Source of the DNA: Paraburkholderia kururiensis
Lineage (GTDB): Bacteria > Pseudomonadota > Gammaproteobacteria > Burkholderiales > Burkholderiaceae
DNA length: 64,000 nt
Assembly (NCBI RefSeq): GCF_034424375.1
Contig: NZ_CP139965.1
Coordinates: 2,108,001 to 2,172,000, forward strand
Reading direction: 5' to 3'
The notes beneath the pieces are model-generated. The model made no database searches. It had not been told where the DNA came from and worked only from the letters and a program-made list of their open reading frames with translations. A program made the translations under genes and the position numbers. Positions 9,235-18,327 of this stretch are shown piece by piece; the first letter of the stretch is position 1; every line of letters starts with the position of its first letter.

Positions 9235-10917
9235 ATGGAATACTTTGTCCACACGCTCCAGAAGTACCCGGAGATCGCGCTGTTCCTGACGATCGGCGTG
9301 GGCTTCTGGATCGGTAATCTCAAACTCGGCAAGTTCAATCTCGGGGTGGTGACTTCCACCTTGCTCGCCGGGCTGCTGATCGGCCAGATCGGTATCAAGC
9401 TGCCTGTCGCCTTGCAGTCCACGTTCTTCGCGATGTTCCTGTTCGCGGTGGGCTATGCGGTGGGGCCGCAGTTCATTCGCGCGCTGCGCAGCGACGGGCT
9501 GCCCCAGGTCATCTTCTCGATCATCGTGTGCCTCGCGGGTACCGGCACGGCCATCGCGCTCGGCAAGCTGCTCGGCTATAACGGTGCGCTCACGGCCGGC
9601 CTGCTTTCGGGCGGCTATACGAACTCGACGGTGCTGGGCGTCGCCACCGACCTGATCCAGCAGTCGGGCTTGCAGCAGGCCCAGTTGCAGAGCGCGCTTG
9701 CGCTGTTGCCCATTGCGTACGCGGTCACCTATCCGTTCGGCACGATCGGCTCGGCATATCTACTCGCCAACGTCGCGCCGAAGGTGTTCGGCTTCGACCT
9801 TGCACGCGAATGCGAAAACTACGAGCGCGAGCACGGCGTCGGCACGCCGATCGGCACGACGGCGTATCGCGAATACTCCGCACGGGCGTTCCGCCTCACG
9901 AACCCGATGCTGATCGGCAAGACGGTCTCCGACGTCGAAACGATGTTCAACCGCGAGGTATTCGTACGCCGCATGCGTCTTGGCGACGGCATGGACGTGA
10001 TCGACTGCAAGGGCGACACCGTGTTGATGGCGGACTCGATCGTTGCGGTGTCTGGTGGACTCGCGCCGCTGCTCGCCTACGAAGAGCAGTTCGGCCCCGA
10101 GGTGAAGGACGTGCCGCTGCTCGACTTCCCGACCGAACTGCTCGACCTCGTGGTGACGAACAAGGCCTATGCAGGCAAGACGCTCGGCGAGATCTCCGAC
10201 GCCCTGTTCGGCGAGCCTGGCCGCGGTGTGTTTCTCACTAACGTCACGCGCTCGGACGTCCTGCTGCCCATGCGGCGCGAGACGAAGATTCACCGCGGCG
10301 ACGTGCTGAAGATTCTCGGCGCACGCCCGGACGTGGCGAAGATCGCGCGGACGCTCGGCTACGCGGACCGTCCCCTCGAAGGCTCGGACATGGCGTTCAT
10401 GGCCTTCGGTATCGTGGCGGGCAGCCTGATCGGTGCGATCACGGTGCATATCGGCGGTGTGCCGTTGGGCCTGGGTACGGCGGTCGGTGCAATCGTGGCC
10501 GGCATTATCTGCGGCTACCTGCGCTCCACGATGCGTACCTTCGGCCACATTCCCGGTCCCGCGATCTGGGTGTTCAACAACGTGGGCCTGAACGGCTTCA
10601 TTGCGTGTGTGGGGCTCAACGCGGCGCTGGGTTTCGTGAGCGGCATCCAGCACTACGGGATCACGCTGTTCCTTGCGGGCACGCTGGTGACGATCGTGCC
10701 GATCATCGTCGGGCTGCTGCTCGGACGGTACGTCTTCAAGTTCCATCCGGGGATCATGCTGGGCGCCTGTGCCGGCGCACGCTCGACCACGGCGGCGCTC
10801 GGCTCGCTGCAGGAAGTGGCGAAGTCGAACGTGCCCGTGATCGGCTACGCGACGGGCTACGCGGTGTCGCGGCTCGTCATGGCGCTGCTCACGATCGTGG
10901 TCGTCAACGTGTTCTAG
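9235..10917 (+). CDS. aspT: AspT/YidE-family antiporter (aspartate-alanine exchanger or succinate exporter type)
   Basis: A 560-residue inner-membrane protein with the AspT architecture: about five N-terminal helices from residue 12 (ALFLTIGVGFWIGNL), a soluble centre of roughly residues 195-375 with two TrkA-C/RCK_C-like segments, and a second helix block starting near 385 (MAFMAFGIVAGSLIGAI). Family members exchange aspartate for alanine or export succinate (SucE). The symbol denotes the family. No aspartate decarboxylase is present, whereas malic enzyme, fumarate reductase-like genes and a dicarboxylate sensor are, so dicarboxylate exchange such as malate or fumarate in and succinate out is the likelier role here (inference). 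It probably shares the sigma-54 promoter of maeA. Confidence 0.85.
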   Translation: MEYFVHTLQKYPEIALFLTIGVGFWIGNLKLGKFNLGVVTSTLLAGLLIGQIGIKLPVALQSTFFAMFLFAVGYAVGPQFIRALRSDGLPQVIFSIIVCLAGTGTAIALGKLLGYNGALTAGLLSGGYTNSTVLGVATDLIQQSGLQQAQLQSALALLPIAYAVTYPFGTIGSAYLLANVAPKVFGFDLARECENYEREHGVGTPIGTTAYREYSARAFRLTNPMLIGKTVSDVETMFNREVFVRRMRLGDGMDVIDCKGDTVLMADSIVAVSGGLAPLLAYEEQFGPEVKDVPLLDFPTELLDLVVTNKAYAGKTLGEISDALFGEPGRGVFLTNVTRSDVLLPMRRETKIHRGDVLKILGARPDVAKIARTLGYADRPLEGSDMAFMAFGIVAGSLIGAITVHIGGVPLGLGTAVGAIVAGIICGYLRSTMRTFGHIPGPAIWVFNNVGLNGFIACVGLNAALGFVSGIQHYGITLFLAGTLVTIVPIIVGLLLGRYVFKFHPGIMLGACAGARSTTAALGSLQEVAKSNVPVIGYATGYAVSRLVMALLTIVVVNVF

Positions 10918-10923
10918 CCACTG

Positions 10924-10948
10924 AACGGCGGCCGGTCCGGCCGCCGTT
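10924..10948 (+). terminator. Hairpin after the AspT-like gene
   Basis: A perfect 10-bp GC-rich stem (AACGGCGGCC/GGCCGCCGTT) with a 5-base loop begins 7 bases after the stop codon. There is no following T-run, so termination could be partial and the DUF3995 gene may still be read from the same transcript. Confidence 0.45.
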
Positions 10949-10973
10949 CGTACGGATAGGGAAGGGGAGCGAA

Positions 10974-11384
10974 ATGATCGGAGCGATGTTCGGTGTACCC
11001 GTGCTGTGCGTGCTGGCACTCGTACATCTCTACTGGGCATTCGGCGGGCGGCGGGCTGTTACCGTCGCGGCTTCGGCGCACAGCGGCGCGCGCGGCGTGC
11101 GGCCTTCGAGGGTCGCGCTCGTGGGGATCGCCGGCGCCTTCGGCGCGGCGGCGGCCGTGGTGGCGATGCGGGCCGGCTGGATCGACCTCTGGCGCGACCC
11201 GCCCAGCGTGAGAGTTGCGGCCGGCATGGTCGCACTTGCGTTCTCTCTGCGGGCGATCGGCGACTTCCGGTATGTCGGCGCATTCAAGCGCAACGGCGAG
11301 ACCTCGGTGTTCGGCTTTGTGGATACGCTGCTGTGCTGCCCGCTGTGCATCGCGCTGTCCGTGGCCGCGATCTCGCCGGTGTAG
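10974..11384 (+). CDS. DUF3995-family small membrane protein
   Basis: A 136-residue protein with about four hydrophobic helices (VPVLCVLALVHLYWAFGG at the N-terminus, VALVGIAGAFGAAAAVVAM, VAAGMVALAFSLRAIGDF, and a C-terminal CCPLCIALSVAAIS). The HLYWAFGG and GDFRYVG patterns resemble DUF3995 proteins, whose function is unknown. Start 10974 has AAGGGGAG upstream. It lies 56 bases after the AspT-like gene, beyond a hairpin. Whether it belongs to the dicarboxylate regulon is unclear. Confidence 0.72.
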   Translation: MIGAMFGVPVLCVLALVHLYWAFGGRRAVTVAASAHSGARGVRPSRVALVGIAGAFGAAAAVVAMRAGWIDLWRDPPSVRVAAGMVALAFSLRAIGDFRYVGAFKRNGETSVFGFVDTLLCCPLCIALSVAAISPV

Positions 11385-11476
11385 GCGGCCCGGGTGAAAC
11401 CCGGAACCGGAAGTCTTCGGCGCGATTACCGCCTACCAGCCGCGGCGCAGGCGGGCGTCGCCGCCCGCTGTGTCGC

Positions 11477-12676
11477 CTAGAACCGGTGCACGATACCCAC
11501 GCCGGCTGCGACCTGACTGCGCGACGACGACGGAGCGCCACTGAAGCCATCGCCAATCGACGGCGTGGCGATGACGACCTTGCGGTTAGCCGACAAGGTA
11601 TCGCCGTTCGCACGCTGATACGCCTCGACCATGTAGAAGCCCGTACGCTTGGACACGGCGTAGTACTGCGACAGCGTGAACTGGTGATACTGCGCGGCGT
11701 TCGTGATGCCGTTGGCCAGCGTGGCGCGCGTGTAGCTGTAGCCGCCCGCGAAGTCCCAGGCCGCGGAGGGGTGGAAGTGCAGCACCGCGCCTGCCGTGTT
11801 GAAGATGGCCGTGTTGCGGAACGAGGAGCCGGTGCCGGGAATGTACTGCACGTTCGAATACGAAGCCGACACGTCCCAGGCGTCCGAGAAGCGGTAGCCG
11901 CCCGTCACCGCGAAACGCTGCTGCGCCTGCGCGGTCTGGTAGCCGTTGTTGATGGCGGAGACGGCCGTTTGCGCGCCGCCGTTCGACGTCGTCGACGAGG
12001 CGCCCCAGGCACCGCCGCCGGGCGTCGAATTGTTCACGCGCTGATACGCCGCGCCGATGCCGACAGGCCCGTTCGTGTATTGCACGCCCGCGCTCCACGT
12101 CGATCCGGCGTTGACGCTGCCCGGCACGCCGCCGAACGCATACGACGCGGCGAACGTGAAGCCGCCCATCTTCGGCGATTGATAGACCAGCGAGTTGTTG
12201 GAACGGTAGATGTTGTCGAGCGAGTCGATATCGCCGGGATGCGCGCCGAAGTAGCCGGTGATCCAGGTGGTCGGGCTCCACGGCGAGAGCATCGTGTAAT
12301 AGGCCGTGTACTGGCGACCCGCCGTCAGCGTACCGAAGCGCGGGTGGGTCAGGCCCACCCACGACTGGCGCGTGAACATGCCGCCCGAGAACTGCGAGGT
12401 GCCGTTCGTGCTGTTCACACCGGCTTCGAGCGTGAAGATGGCCTTGGTACCGCCGCCCAGATCTTCGCTGCCCTTCAGGCCGAAGCGGCTGCCCGCCCAC
12501 ACGCCCGCGGTCATCTTCACCACCGAATGACCATTTGAGGTCGAGCCGACCGAGGTGGCGCTGTTCTGCCAGGCAAGGCCGTTATCGACGATGCCGTACA
12601 GCGTGACGTTGCTCTGTGCATGAGCGCTCATGGCCGCGCCGCCCAGCACGCACGACGCGATGATGGTTTTTTTCAT
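11477..12676 (-). CDS. Gram-negative trimeric porin (OpcP/OmpC-like, betaproteobacterial)
   Basis: A 399-residue outer-membrane beta-barrel protein. It has a typical signal peptide (MKKTIIASCVLGGAAMSAHA, cleavage before QSNVTLYG), the beta-porin start QSNVTLYGIVDNGLAW, the RFGLKGSEDLGGGTKAIF strand, the FTRQSWVGL strand, the constriction-loop region after AGRQYTAYY, and the obligatory C-terminal aromatic (VGIVHRF). An AGGATGA site precedes the ATG. Only 62 bases separate it from the LOG-like gene upstream, so it could be partly co-transcribed with the ABC operon, but porins of this kind usually have their own promoter. Substrate is unknown. Confidence 0.92.
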   Translation of the reverse strand: MKKTIIASCVLGGAAMSAHAQSNVTLYGIVDNGLAWQNSATSVGSTSNGHSVVKMTAGVWAGSRFGLKGSEDLGGGTKAIFTLEAGVNSTNGTSQFSGGMFTRQSWVGLTHPRFGTLTAGRQYTAYYTMLSPWSPTTWITGYFGAHPGDIDSLDNIYRSNNSLVYQSPKMGGFTFAASYAFGGVPGSVNAGSTWSAGVQYTNGPVGIGAAYQRVNNSTPGGGAWGASSTTSNGGAQTAVSAINNGYQTAQAQQRFAVTGGYRFSDAWDVSASYSNVQYIPGTGSSFRNTAIFNTAGAVLHFHPSAAWDFAGGYSYTRATLANGITNAAQYHQFTLSQYYAVSKRTGFYMVEAYQRANGDTLSANRKVVIATPSIGDGFSGAPSSSRSQVAAGVGIVHRF

Positions 12677-12738
12677 ATTTAGTCATCCTATTTGATTGAC
12701 AAAAAGATCTCTACTACCGTGAAACCCTGTTGCGTGTA

Positions 12739-13284
12739 TCAGGGAAGCGTGGCGAGCCAGTGCGCCGCGCGCGCAAGCACTGCGTCTGCCGAGTCGAAGG
12801 CCTCGACGCCCGCCACCAGCGGTGCGTCGCAGACCGCGAACACGGGCTTGCCCCATTGCAGCCCGAGCACGATTTCGGACAGCGTGCCGAGACCGCCACC
12901 CACCGCGATGAGGCACAGCGACGCGCGTGCGATCAGCGCGTTGCGCGTGATGCCGAGCCCCGTCGGCAGCGCGACGCCGAGGTAAGGATTCGCGCCTTGC
13001 GCGTCGTCCTCGGGCAGCAGGCCGATCGCGATGCCGCCCGCCCGTTGCGCGCCGCGCGCGGACGCTTCCATCACGCCGCCCTTGCCGCCGCCGAGTATCG
13101 TCATGCCGGCCTGCGCAAGCGCATAGGCGATGGTCTCGGCGACGTGCAACTGCTCCGCCGTGGCCTCGCGCGGGCCGATCACGCCCACCGGCATCCGATG
13201 CCGGTTCGGCGCCCGCTGACGCGCGGCGAGCTCGGAGAGCGCCGAGTGCGCCGAGTGCGCCGCGAGCGCCGCCTCGGCCAGCAT
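12739..13284 (-). CDS. LOG-like Rossmann protein (TIGR00725 / lysine decarboxylase-like family)
   Basis: About 181 residues from ATG 13284, which lies 8 bases after the permease stop. An alternative ATG at 13194 (MPVGVIGPREA) gives the usual compact family length, and a TTG at 13332 is also possible. Motifs are the nucleotide-binding VGVIGPREA strand, GGGKGGVMEA and the PGGxGTxxE-like loop (VGGGLGTLSEIVLGLQWGKP). Members of the wider family bind nucleotides and some cleave nucleoside monophosphates (LOG), but TIGR00725 proteins are uncharacterised. It is the last gene of the ABC transporter operon by spacing; no functional link to transport is evident. Confidence 0.75.
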   Translation of the reverse strand: MLAEAALAAHSAHSALSELAARQRAPNRHRMPVGVIGPREATAEQLHVAETIAYALAQAGMTILGGGKGGVMEASARGAQRAGGIAIGLLPEDDAQGANPYLGVALPTGLGITRNALIARASLCLIAVGGGLGTLSEIVLGLQWGKPVFAVCDAPLVAGVEAFDSADAVLARAAHWLATLP

Positions 13285-13291
13285 CGTGCGT

Positions 13292-14131
13292 TCAATGTTG
13301 CCTTGGTCTGACAATCCATTCCCCCATTGCAAGAACGCAGGTGCACAGCGCCGTCAGCACGATGGACAGCACGGCCGCCTGCGAGAAATCGGTCTGCCCG
13401 TCGGACAGCTTCAGGTACATGAGCAGCGGCAGGATATTGATCTGCGTGCCGGCCAGTGCGACAGCGGTGCCGTAGGTGCCGAGCGCGATCGCCGCGACGA
13501 GGCACCACGCCGATGCCACCGAGGGCCACAGTTCGCGCCACGCCACGTCGATCCAGGCCCGCCACGGCCGTGCGCCGAGCGTCAGGGCCGCGTCGAGCGG
13601 GCGCCGGTCGAAATTCGCGAAGGCCGGATAGAGCATCAGCGCAACGCGCGGAATCAGGTAGTACGCGTAGGCGATTACCAGCCCGAACGTGGTGTAGATC
13701 ACCCCGCCCACGCGCGCCGGGTCGGCACCCAGCTTCGCGAGCAACAGGGTCACGAAGCCGGCGCGGCCGAACGTCAGGATGAAGCCGTAAGCGATCACCA
13801 GTCCGGAGAACGCGAGCGGCACGCCCAGCACCGCCAGCCAGAGCCGGCGGCGCCGCGGCGACTGCCCGGCCAGCGCGATGGCCAGCACAATGCCGACCAG
13901 CGTCGACAACGTGCCGGAGGCCGCCGCAAGCCCGATGGAGCGGACGAGCGCGTCGCTCACCAGCGGATCGCCGAACACGGCGCCGAACGCGTGGCCGCCG
14001 CCGTCGAACGCGGCTACGACAAGCGACGCGAGCGGCAACGCGAATGCGACGGCGAACAGAATGGCGGCCGGTATGGCACCGAAGCGGCGCAGCAGGCCCG
14101 CGTTGCGGGTATCGAATGTCGCGTGTCGCAT
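13292..14131 (-). CDS. ABC transporter inner-membrane permease (Fe3+/polyamine/phosphonate class), subunit 2
   Basis: A 279-residue permease with six predicted helices; the first is AAILFAVAFALPLASLVVAAF. The cytoplasmic coupling motif lies near residue 185 (DAALTLGARPWRAWIDVAWREL), matching the EAAxxLGA pattern of binding-protein-dependent permeases. ATG 14131 was preferred to the frame's earlier ATG at 14356, which would run deep into the binding-protein gene. It follows the binding protein by 40 bases and, with the other permease at 16413, would form a heterodimeric channel. Confidence 0.84.
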   Translation of the reverse strand: MRHATFDTRNAGLLRRFGAIPAAILFAVAFALPLASLVVAAFDGGGHAFGAVFGDPLVSDALVRSIGLAAASGTLSTLVGIVLAIALAGQSPRRRRLWLAVLGVPLAFSGLVIAYGFILTFGRAGFVTLLLAKLGADPARVGGVIYTTFGLVIAYAYYLIPRVALMLYPAFANFDRRPLDAALTLGARPWRAWIDVAWRELWPSVASAWCLVAAIALGTYGTAVALAGTQINILPLLMYLKLSDGQTDFSQAAVLSIVLTALCTCVLAMGEWIVRPRQH

Positions 14132-14171
14132 TACCGGCGGCCCTGGCTGTCGTGATGGAACGTCATACCGT

Positions 14172-15260
14172 TCACTCGCCGAGCGTCGCCTGCGACCAGA
14201 GCTGGTCGACCAGCGCCTTCTTCGCCGCGGCCTTCGCGACATCGAGCGGATGCACCTGCGGTGCATCCGGCATTCTGGCGGCCACCTCCGGCGCCAGCGC
14301 GACGGCCGGCACGGCGGGGCGCACGTAACCGCGCGCGAACAACGCCTGGCCTGCATCGCTCATCACGTAATTGAGCCAGAGCTGCGCGGCGGACGGATTC
14401 GGCGCGTTCTTGACGAGACTCATCGCGTACGGTGCCGACACGCTGCCGTCCTGCGGAATCACGACTTCGGCCGTGTCGCCCATGCCGTCGACGTAGCGGG
14501 CCTTCAGTCCGTCGTTCTCGTAGCCGATCAGAACCGGAATCTCGCCCTTCACGAACTTCGCGTACGGCGTGGTGCCCTCCACGCGCATCACGTTGCCGGC
14601 GGCCTTCAGCTTGCCGAAGAAATCGGCGCCCGGCTTCGGGTCGTCGACGCTGCCGCCCATGGCGTAAGCCGCCGCGAACACGTCCACCTGGCCCTGGCCC
14701 GTCGAACGCGGATCGAGGTAGACGACGGCGTTGCGGTACTCGGGCTTGAGCAGGTCGGACCAGCGCCGCGGCACTTCCTTCACGAGCTTGCGATTGACGA
14801 GGAACGCGATGTTCAGCGAGTGGACGGTGAACCAGCGACCATCAGGATCACGAAACACCTGCGGCAGCTTGTCGAAGTTGAGCGGCTTGAACGGCGCGAC
14901 GAGGTCCTTCGCTTTCGCGTCGAGCGCGGACGCGGCGAAGTAGTAGGCCGTGTCCGCCTGCGGCCGGCGGCGCGCCTTGTCGAGCGCCACTACGGTCGCG
15001 GCCGAGCCGATGTCGTTGTAGGTGATCTCGACCTTCGGATAGCGCTCGCGAAAGCCCGCGAACAACGACTTCCAGTTGGCCCACTCGGGACCGGTATCGA
15101 ACGAGACGACGAGGCCTTCGTCGGTCGCCTTCTCGTAGAGCGCCTGCTCGCCGGGGTACAGCGGCACACGCGGCTCGGCATGGGCCGCGCACGCGAGCAG
15201 CGTGCCGAGCGCGAGCGCCGCGGCGCGCATACGTTGGATCAAGGTGGGTGTGGCAAACAT
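14172..15260 (-). CDS. Periplasmic substrate-binding protein, family 1 (Fe3+/phosphonate/polyamine type)
   Basis: A 362-residue secreted binding protein. ATG 15260 is preceded by GGAGAA and gives a clear signal peptide (MRAAALALGTLLACAAHA, cleaved before EPRVPLY). The mature protein begins with the GLVVSFDTG strand typical of class F binding proteins and includes ITYNDIGSAATVVALDKA and VYLDPRSTGQGQ, similar in layout to AfuA/PhnS-type proteins. No cysteine-rich or Tyr-rich iron site is obvious. Substrate could be a phosphonate, organophosphate, polyamine or ferric chelate; the sequence does not decide. Confidence 0.8.
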   Translation of the reverse strand: MFATPTLIQRMRAAALALGTLLACAAHAEPRVPLYPGEQALYEKATDEGLVVSFDTGPEWANWKSLFAGFRERYPKVEITYNDIGSAATVVALDKARRRPQADTAYYFAASALDAKAKDLVAPFKPLNFDKLPQVFRDPDGRWFTVHSLNIAFLVNRKLVKEVPRRWSDLLKPEYRNAVVYLDPRSTGQGQVDVFAAAYAMGGSVDDPKPGADFFGKLKAAGNVMRVEGTTPYAKFVKGEIPVLIGYENDGLKARYVDGMGDTAEVVIPQDGSVSAPYAMSLVKNAPNPSAAQLWLNYVMSDAGQALFARGYVRPAVPAVALAPEVAARMPDAPQVHPLDVAKAAAKKALVDQLWSQATLGE

Positions 15261-15367
15261 CGTGGTTCTCCGGAATGCGTAAGAGAGGCCGGTCAGGTAT
15301 CTGACGAAGCAGACGGGTGTGTGGATTTCAGGAAAAGCCGGCTGTGTGCGGTGTGCCGCACGCACCT

Positions 15368-16408
15368 TCATTCGCGTGGCGCAGCTGGCAGCACACGCAG
15401 ATGGCGCGGCTCGATGGCAATGCAGTGCACCGGCACGACGCGGCCCTCGCCGAGCAGCGGCGCGTCCGCTCCGTACGGAAGGAAGTCATAGCGGTGCGTC
15501 GAGCCGAAGTAGCGGACGTCGCCTCGCGCGCCGTGGACCTGATTCGGGCAGCCCGGCTCGGGGTCGGCCAGCACGTGCTCGGGACGCAGCAGCAGTTCGA
15601 CGGTGTCGCCCGGGCGGTGCTGGCCGGTTTCCGCGCAAAACGTCGTGAATCCGACGTCGATGCGGTTGGTCGTCATCACGCGTCCACGCAAGATGGTCGA
15701 ATGCCCGATGAAGCGCGCGACGCGCACGGAGGCCGGCGTCTCGTACAACTCGCGCGGCGTGCCCACCTGGAGCACGCGCCCGTCTTCGACGATGGCGACG
15801 CGATCGGCCATGCTGAGCGCCTCGTCCTGATCGTGCGTCACGAACAGGGTGGTCGCACCGCACGCGCGTTGCAGCGCGCGAATCTCGTCGCGCAGTTGAT
15901 GTCGGATGCCGGCGTCGAGTGCGGCGAGCGGCTCGTCGAGCAGCAGCACGCGCGGCTCGATGACGAGCGCGCGGGCCAATGCGACGCGCTGCTGCTGGCC
16001 TCCAGAGAGTTGCGTCGGCGGCCGGTCGGCATGGCTCGCGAGGCCCACACGGTCCAGCATGGCGAGCGCCTGGCGTCGTCGTGCGGCGCGCTCGACGCCG
16101 CGCATCTTCAGGCCGTAGGCGACGTTGTCCGCCACGCTCAGGTGTGCGAACAACGCGTACTGCTGAAAGACCATGCCGACGCCGCGCCGCCAGACCGGCT
16201 CGCCGGCAACGTCCTGGCCGCCGATCGCGATGCGGCCGGTGTACCCGGACAGGAGCCCCGCGGTGAGGCGCAGCAGCGTGGATTTGCCCGAGCCGCTCTG
16301 GCCGATCACGGCCAGCAGTTCGCCGGGCGCCGCTTTCAGGGAAATGTCGGTAATGCCGTGCGACGCGCCTGGATACGTGTAGCTGACGGTGTCGAATTCG
16401 AGACTCAT
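15368..16408 (-). CDS. ABC transporter ATPase with TOBE domain (PotA/AfuC/PhnT-like)
   Basis: A 346-residue ATPase. Walker A is GQSGSGKST (residue 36 on), Q-loop VFQQYALF, signature LSGGQQQRVALARAL, Walker B VLLLDEPLAALD and the H-loop VTHDQDEAL. A C-terminal regulatory region from about 240 carries a TOBE-like segment (DTVELLLRPEHV). It starts 4 bases after the upstream permease stop and is followed 107 bases later by the binding-protein gene. It energises the two permeases of this operon. Confidence 0.88.
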   Translation of the reverse strand: MSLEFDTVSYTYPGASHGITDISLKAAPGELLAVIGQSGSGKSTLLRLTAGLLSGYTGRIAIGGQDVAGEPVWRRGVGMVFQQYALFAHLSVADNVAYGLKMRGVERAARRRQALAMLDRVGLASHADRPPTQLSGGQQQRVALARALVIEPRVLLLDEPLAALDAGIRHQLRDEIRALQRACGATTLFVTHDQDEALSMADRVAIVEDGRVLQVGTPRELYETPASVRVARFIGHSTILRGRVMTTNRIDVGFTTFCAETGQHRPGDTVELLLRPEHVLADPEPGCPNQVHGARGDVRYFGSTHRYDFLPYGADAPLLGEGRVVPVHCIAIEPRHLRVLPAAPRE

Positions 16409-16412
16409 GGTT

Positions 16413-17261
16413 TCACTTCAGTCGTTGCACGGTGGTGATCGAGGCAAGCGCCGCGGCAACGGCGAGCGCGAGCAGCACGACGGTCGCGGCGCAGGCAAAG
16501 CCCGAGGCGCCGTAGAACGCCTGCAGCAACACGACGGGATAGTTGCGGTAGCGAAAGCCCGCAATCAGGTTGGAGATCTGGAATTCGCCTATCGAGAGGG
16601 CGGCCACCATCACGAGGCCCGCAAACAGGCTGTGACGCAGGCTGGGCAGCGCGATGGTCAGGAACTGGCGCAGCGGCGTCGCGCCGAGCGTGGCGGCGCA
16701 GGCTTCGAGCGTCGCGAGATCAAGGTGGCGCAGGTCGGCCAGCAGCGTTTGCAGCAGGTACGGCATCGTCAACATCGCATGCGCGGCGATCATCAGCCAC
16801 AACGTGCCGAGCCACGGCAGCCCATCGCCGCCGAACACGGCGATATAGCCGAAGCCGAGCGTCAGCGCAGGCACGGCGACGGGCAACAGCATGACGAGGC
16901 GCGCAGCGAGTCCGCCGCCGGCGCGCGCCCGGTGATGAAGCGCATAGGCGAGCGGCACGCCGAGCACGGCGTTGAGCGCGCAGCACGCCAGCGCGACCGT
17001 GAGGCTCGTGCCGAACGCGCGGCGAAAGCTCGGGTCGGCCGCGAGATCGGCATACCAGTGCGCGGTCAATCCGGTCGGCAGCAGCGTATTGGTCCAGCTG
17101 CGGCCGGTCGACCCGATCAGAAGCAGCGCGATGGGCAGCAGCAGGTAGAGCGCGAACAGCACGACGACTGCCCGCACCAGCATGCGCCCCGGCGCCGGCG
17201 ACCGCGTGCTGCGACAAACAGGAACACCAGCCGGGCGGGCGGTGGCGGCGGGAGAGTGCAT
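16413..17261 (-). CDS. ABC transporter inner-membrane permease, subunit 1
   Basis: A 282-residue permease from ATG 17261 (a TTG two codons upstream is possible; GGAA precedes). The first helix is LVRAVVVLFALYLLLPIALL, and the coupling motif near residue 195 reads EACAATLGATPLRQF. It is the promoter-proximal gene of the leftward permease-ATPase-binding protein-permease-LOG run, divergent from the LysR gene at 17422, whose product is the likely regulator. Confidence 0.84.
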   Translation of the reverse strand: MHSPAATARPAGVPVCRSTRSPAPGRMLVRAVVVLFALYLLLPIALLLIGSTGRSWTNTLLPTGLTAHWYADLAADPSFRRAFGTSLTVALACCALNAVLGVPLAYALHHRARAGGGLAARLVMLLPVAVPALTLGFGYIAVFGGDGLPWLGTLWLMIAAHAMLTMPYLLQTLLADLRHLDLATLEACAATLGATPLRQFLTIALPSLRHSLFAGLVMVAALSIGEFQISNLIAGFRYRNYPVVLLQAFYGASGFACAATVVLLALAVAAALASITTVQRLK

Positions 17262-17421
17262 CGGCAATTCCGTAAACAGGCGGCAAGACGGCGCGAAACC
17301 CAGCTGAATCAGTCACCTGGGTTCGCGATGACGGCCGCCAGTGTGCGGTCCCGACATGGCATCGTCATGAAAAAAACGTACAAACCACGCATCGATCTTT
17401 GCGAATCCGGAATATCTGGCG

Positions 17422-18327
17422 ATGAAACACCTCTATCCGAACATGGCCGAACTGCATGCGTTCGCAAGTTCAGCGAAACATCTGAACTTCTCGTATGCAG
17501 CACGCGAACTGGGACTCACGCCGAGCGCGGTCAGCCGTCAGATCGCCAACCTGGAAGCGCTGTTCGGCGTGAAGCTGTTCGCGCGCGAGGGGCGCAATCT
17601 GTCGTTGACGAGGGCGGGGCAGCTTTATCACGGGCGCGTGACGGCCCCGCTTCGCGAGATCGGCAATGCTTCGCTGGAGCTGCTGAGCGTGCGCGAGGAC
17701 AGCGATCTGCTGACGCTGGCGAGCGTGCCGACCTTCACGACCAAGTGGCTGGTGCCCAGGCTGCCGTCGTTTCTGGCGGCCGCGCCGAACGTCACGCTGA
17801 GTTTCCGGCGCCATCTCGCGCACGGCGACCCGTTCCCGCTCGGGCTCGACGCGGCGATCCGCTATGGCGACGGCCGCTGGGAAGGCTTGTGCTGCGACTA
17901 TCTCGATGGGCGCACGTTTGTGCCGGTCTGTTCGCCCGGTTTCGCGGCAAAGCATGCGCTGCGCACGCCGGCCGACCTCGCCGCGGCGCCGCGGCTCGTG
18001 CATGAGCAGGCCGAAAGCGTCTGGTTTCAGTGGTCGCAAGCCTATGGCGTTGCGCCCATGAACGCATTCTCGGGACCGCGTTTCGAGCAGTACGCGGTAT
18101 TGATTCAGGCGGCGCAGTCAGGGCTGGGCGTCGCGCTCGTCCCGGCGTTCCTGATCGGCGTGCCGCTCGGGGCCGGCGCGCTTGTGCAGCCCATAGACGC
18201 GCCCGTCGACGTCGACGATCAGGGGCACTTCCTCTGCTATACGCCCGAACGCTTCGATACGAGTACGGCGCTGCGCAAACTGCGTGACTGGATGCTGGGA
18301 GAATTCGCTGCCGCGCGACGCGGCTAG
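17422..18327 (+). CDS. LysR-family transcriptional regulator (GcvA-like)
   Basis: A 301-residue regulator. The N-terminal winged helix-turn-helix reads ELHAFASSAKHLNFSYAARE and LTPSAVSRQIANLEALFGVK, the GcvA-like type. The effector domain (LTLASVPTFTTKWLVPRLPSF) starts near residue 90. The 160-base gap to the divergent ABC operon is AT-rich near 17365-17385, where LysR sites would be expected. Its TAG stop overlaps the stop codon of the convergent rmlB within the four bases CTAG. Probable role: control of the divergent importer. Confidence 0.88.
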   Translation: MKHLYPNMAELHAFASSAKHLNFSYAARELGLTPSAVSRQIANLEALFGVKLFAREGRNLSLTRAGQLYHGRVTAPLREIGNASLELLSVREDSDLLTLASVPTFTTKWLVPRLPSFLAAAPNVTLSFRRHLAHGDPFPLGLDAAIRYGDGRWEGLCCDYLDGRTFVPVCSPGFAAKHALRTPADLAAAPRLVHEQAESVWFQWSQAYGVAPMNAFSGPRFEQYAVLIQAAQSGLGVALVPAFLIGVPLGAGALVQPIDAPVDVDDQGHFLCYTPERFDTSTALRKLRDWMLGEFAAARRG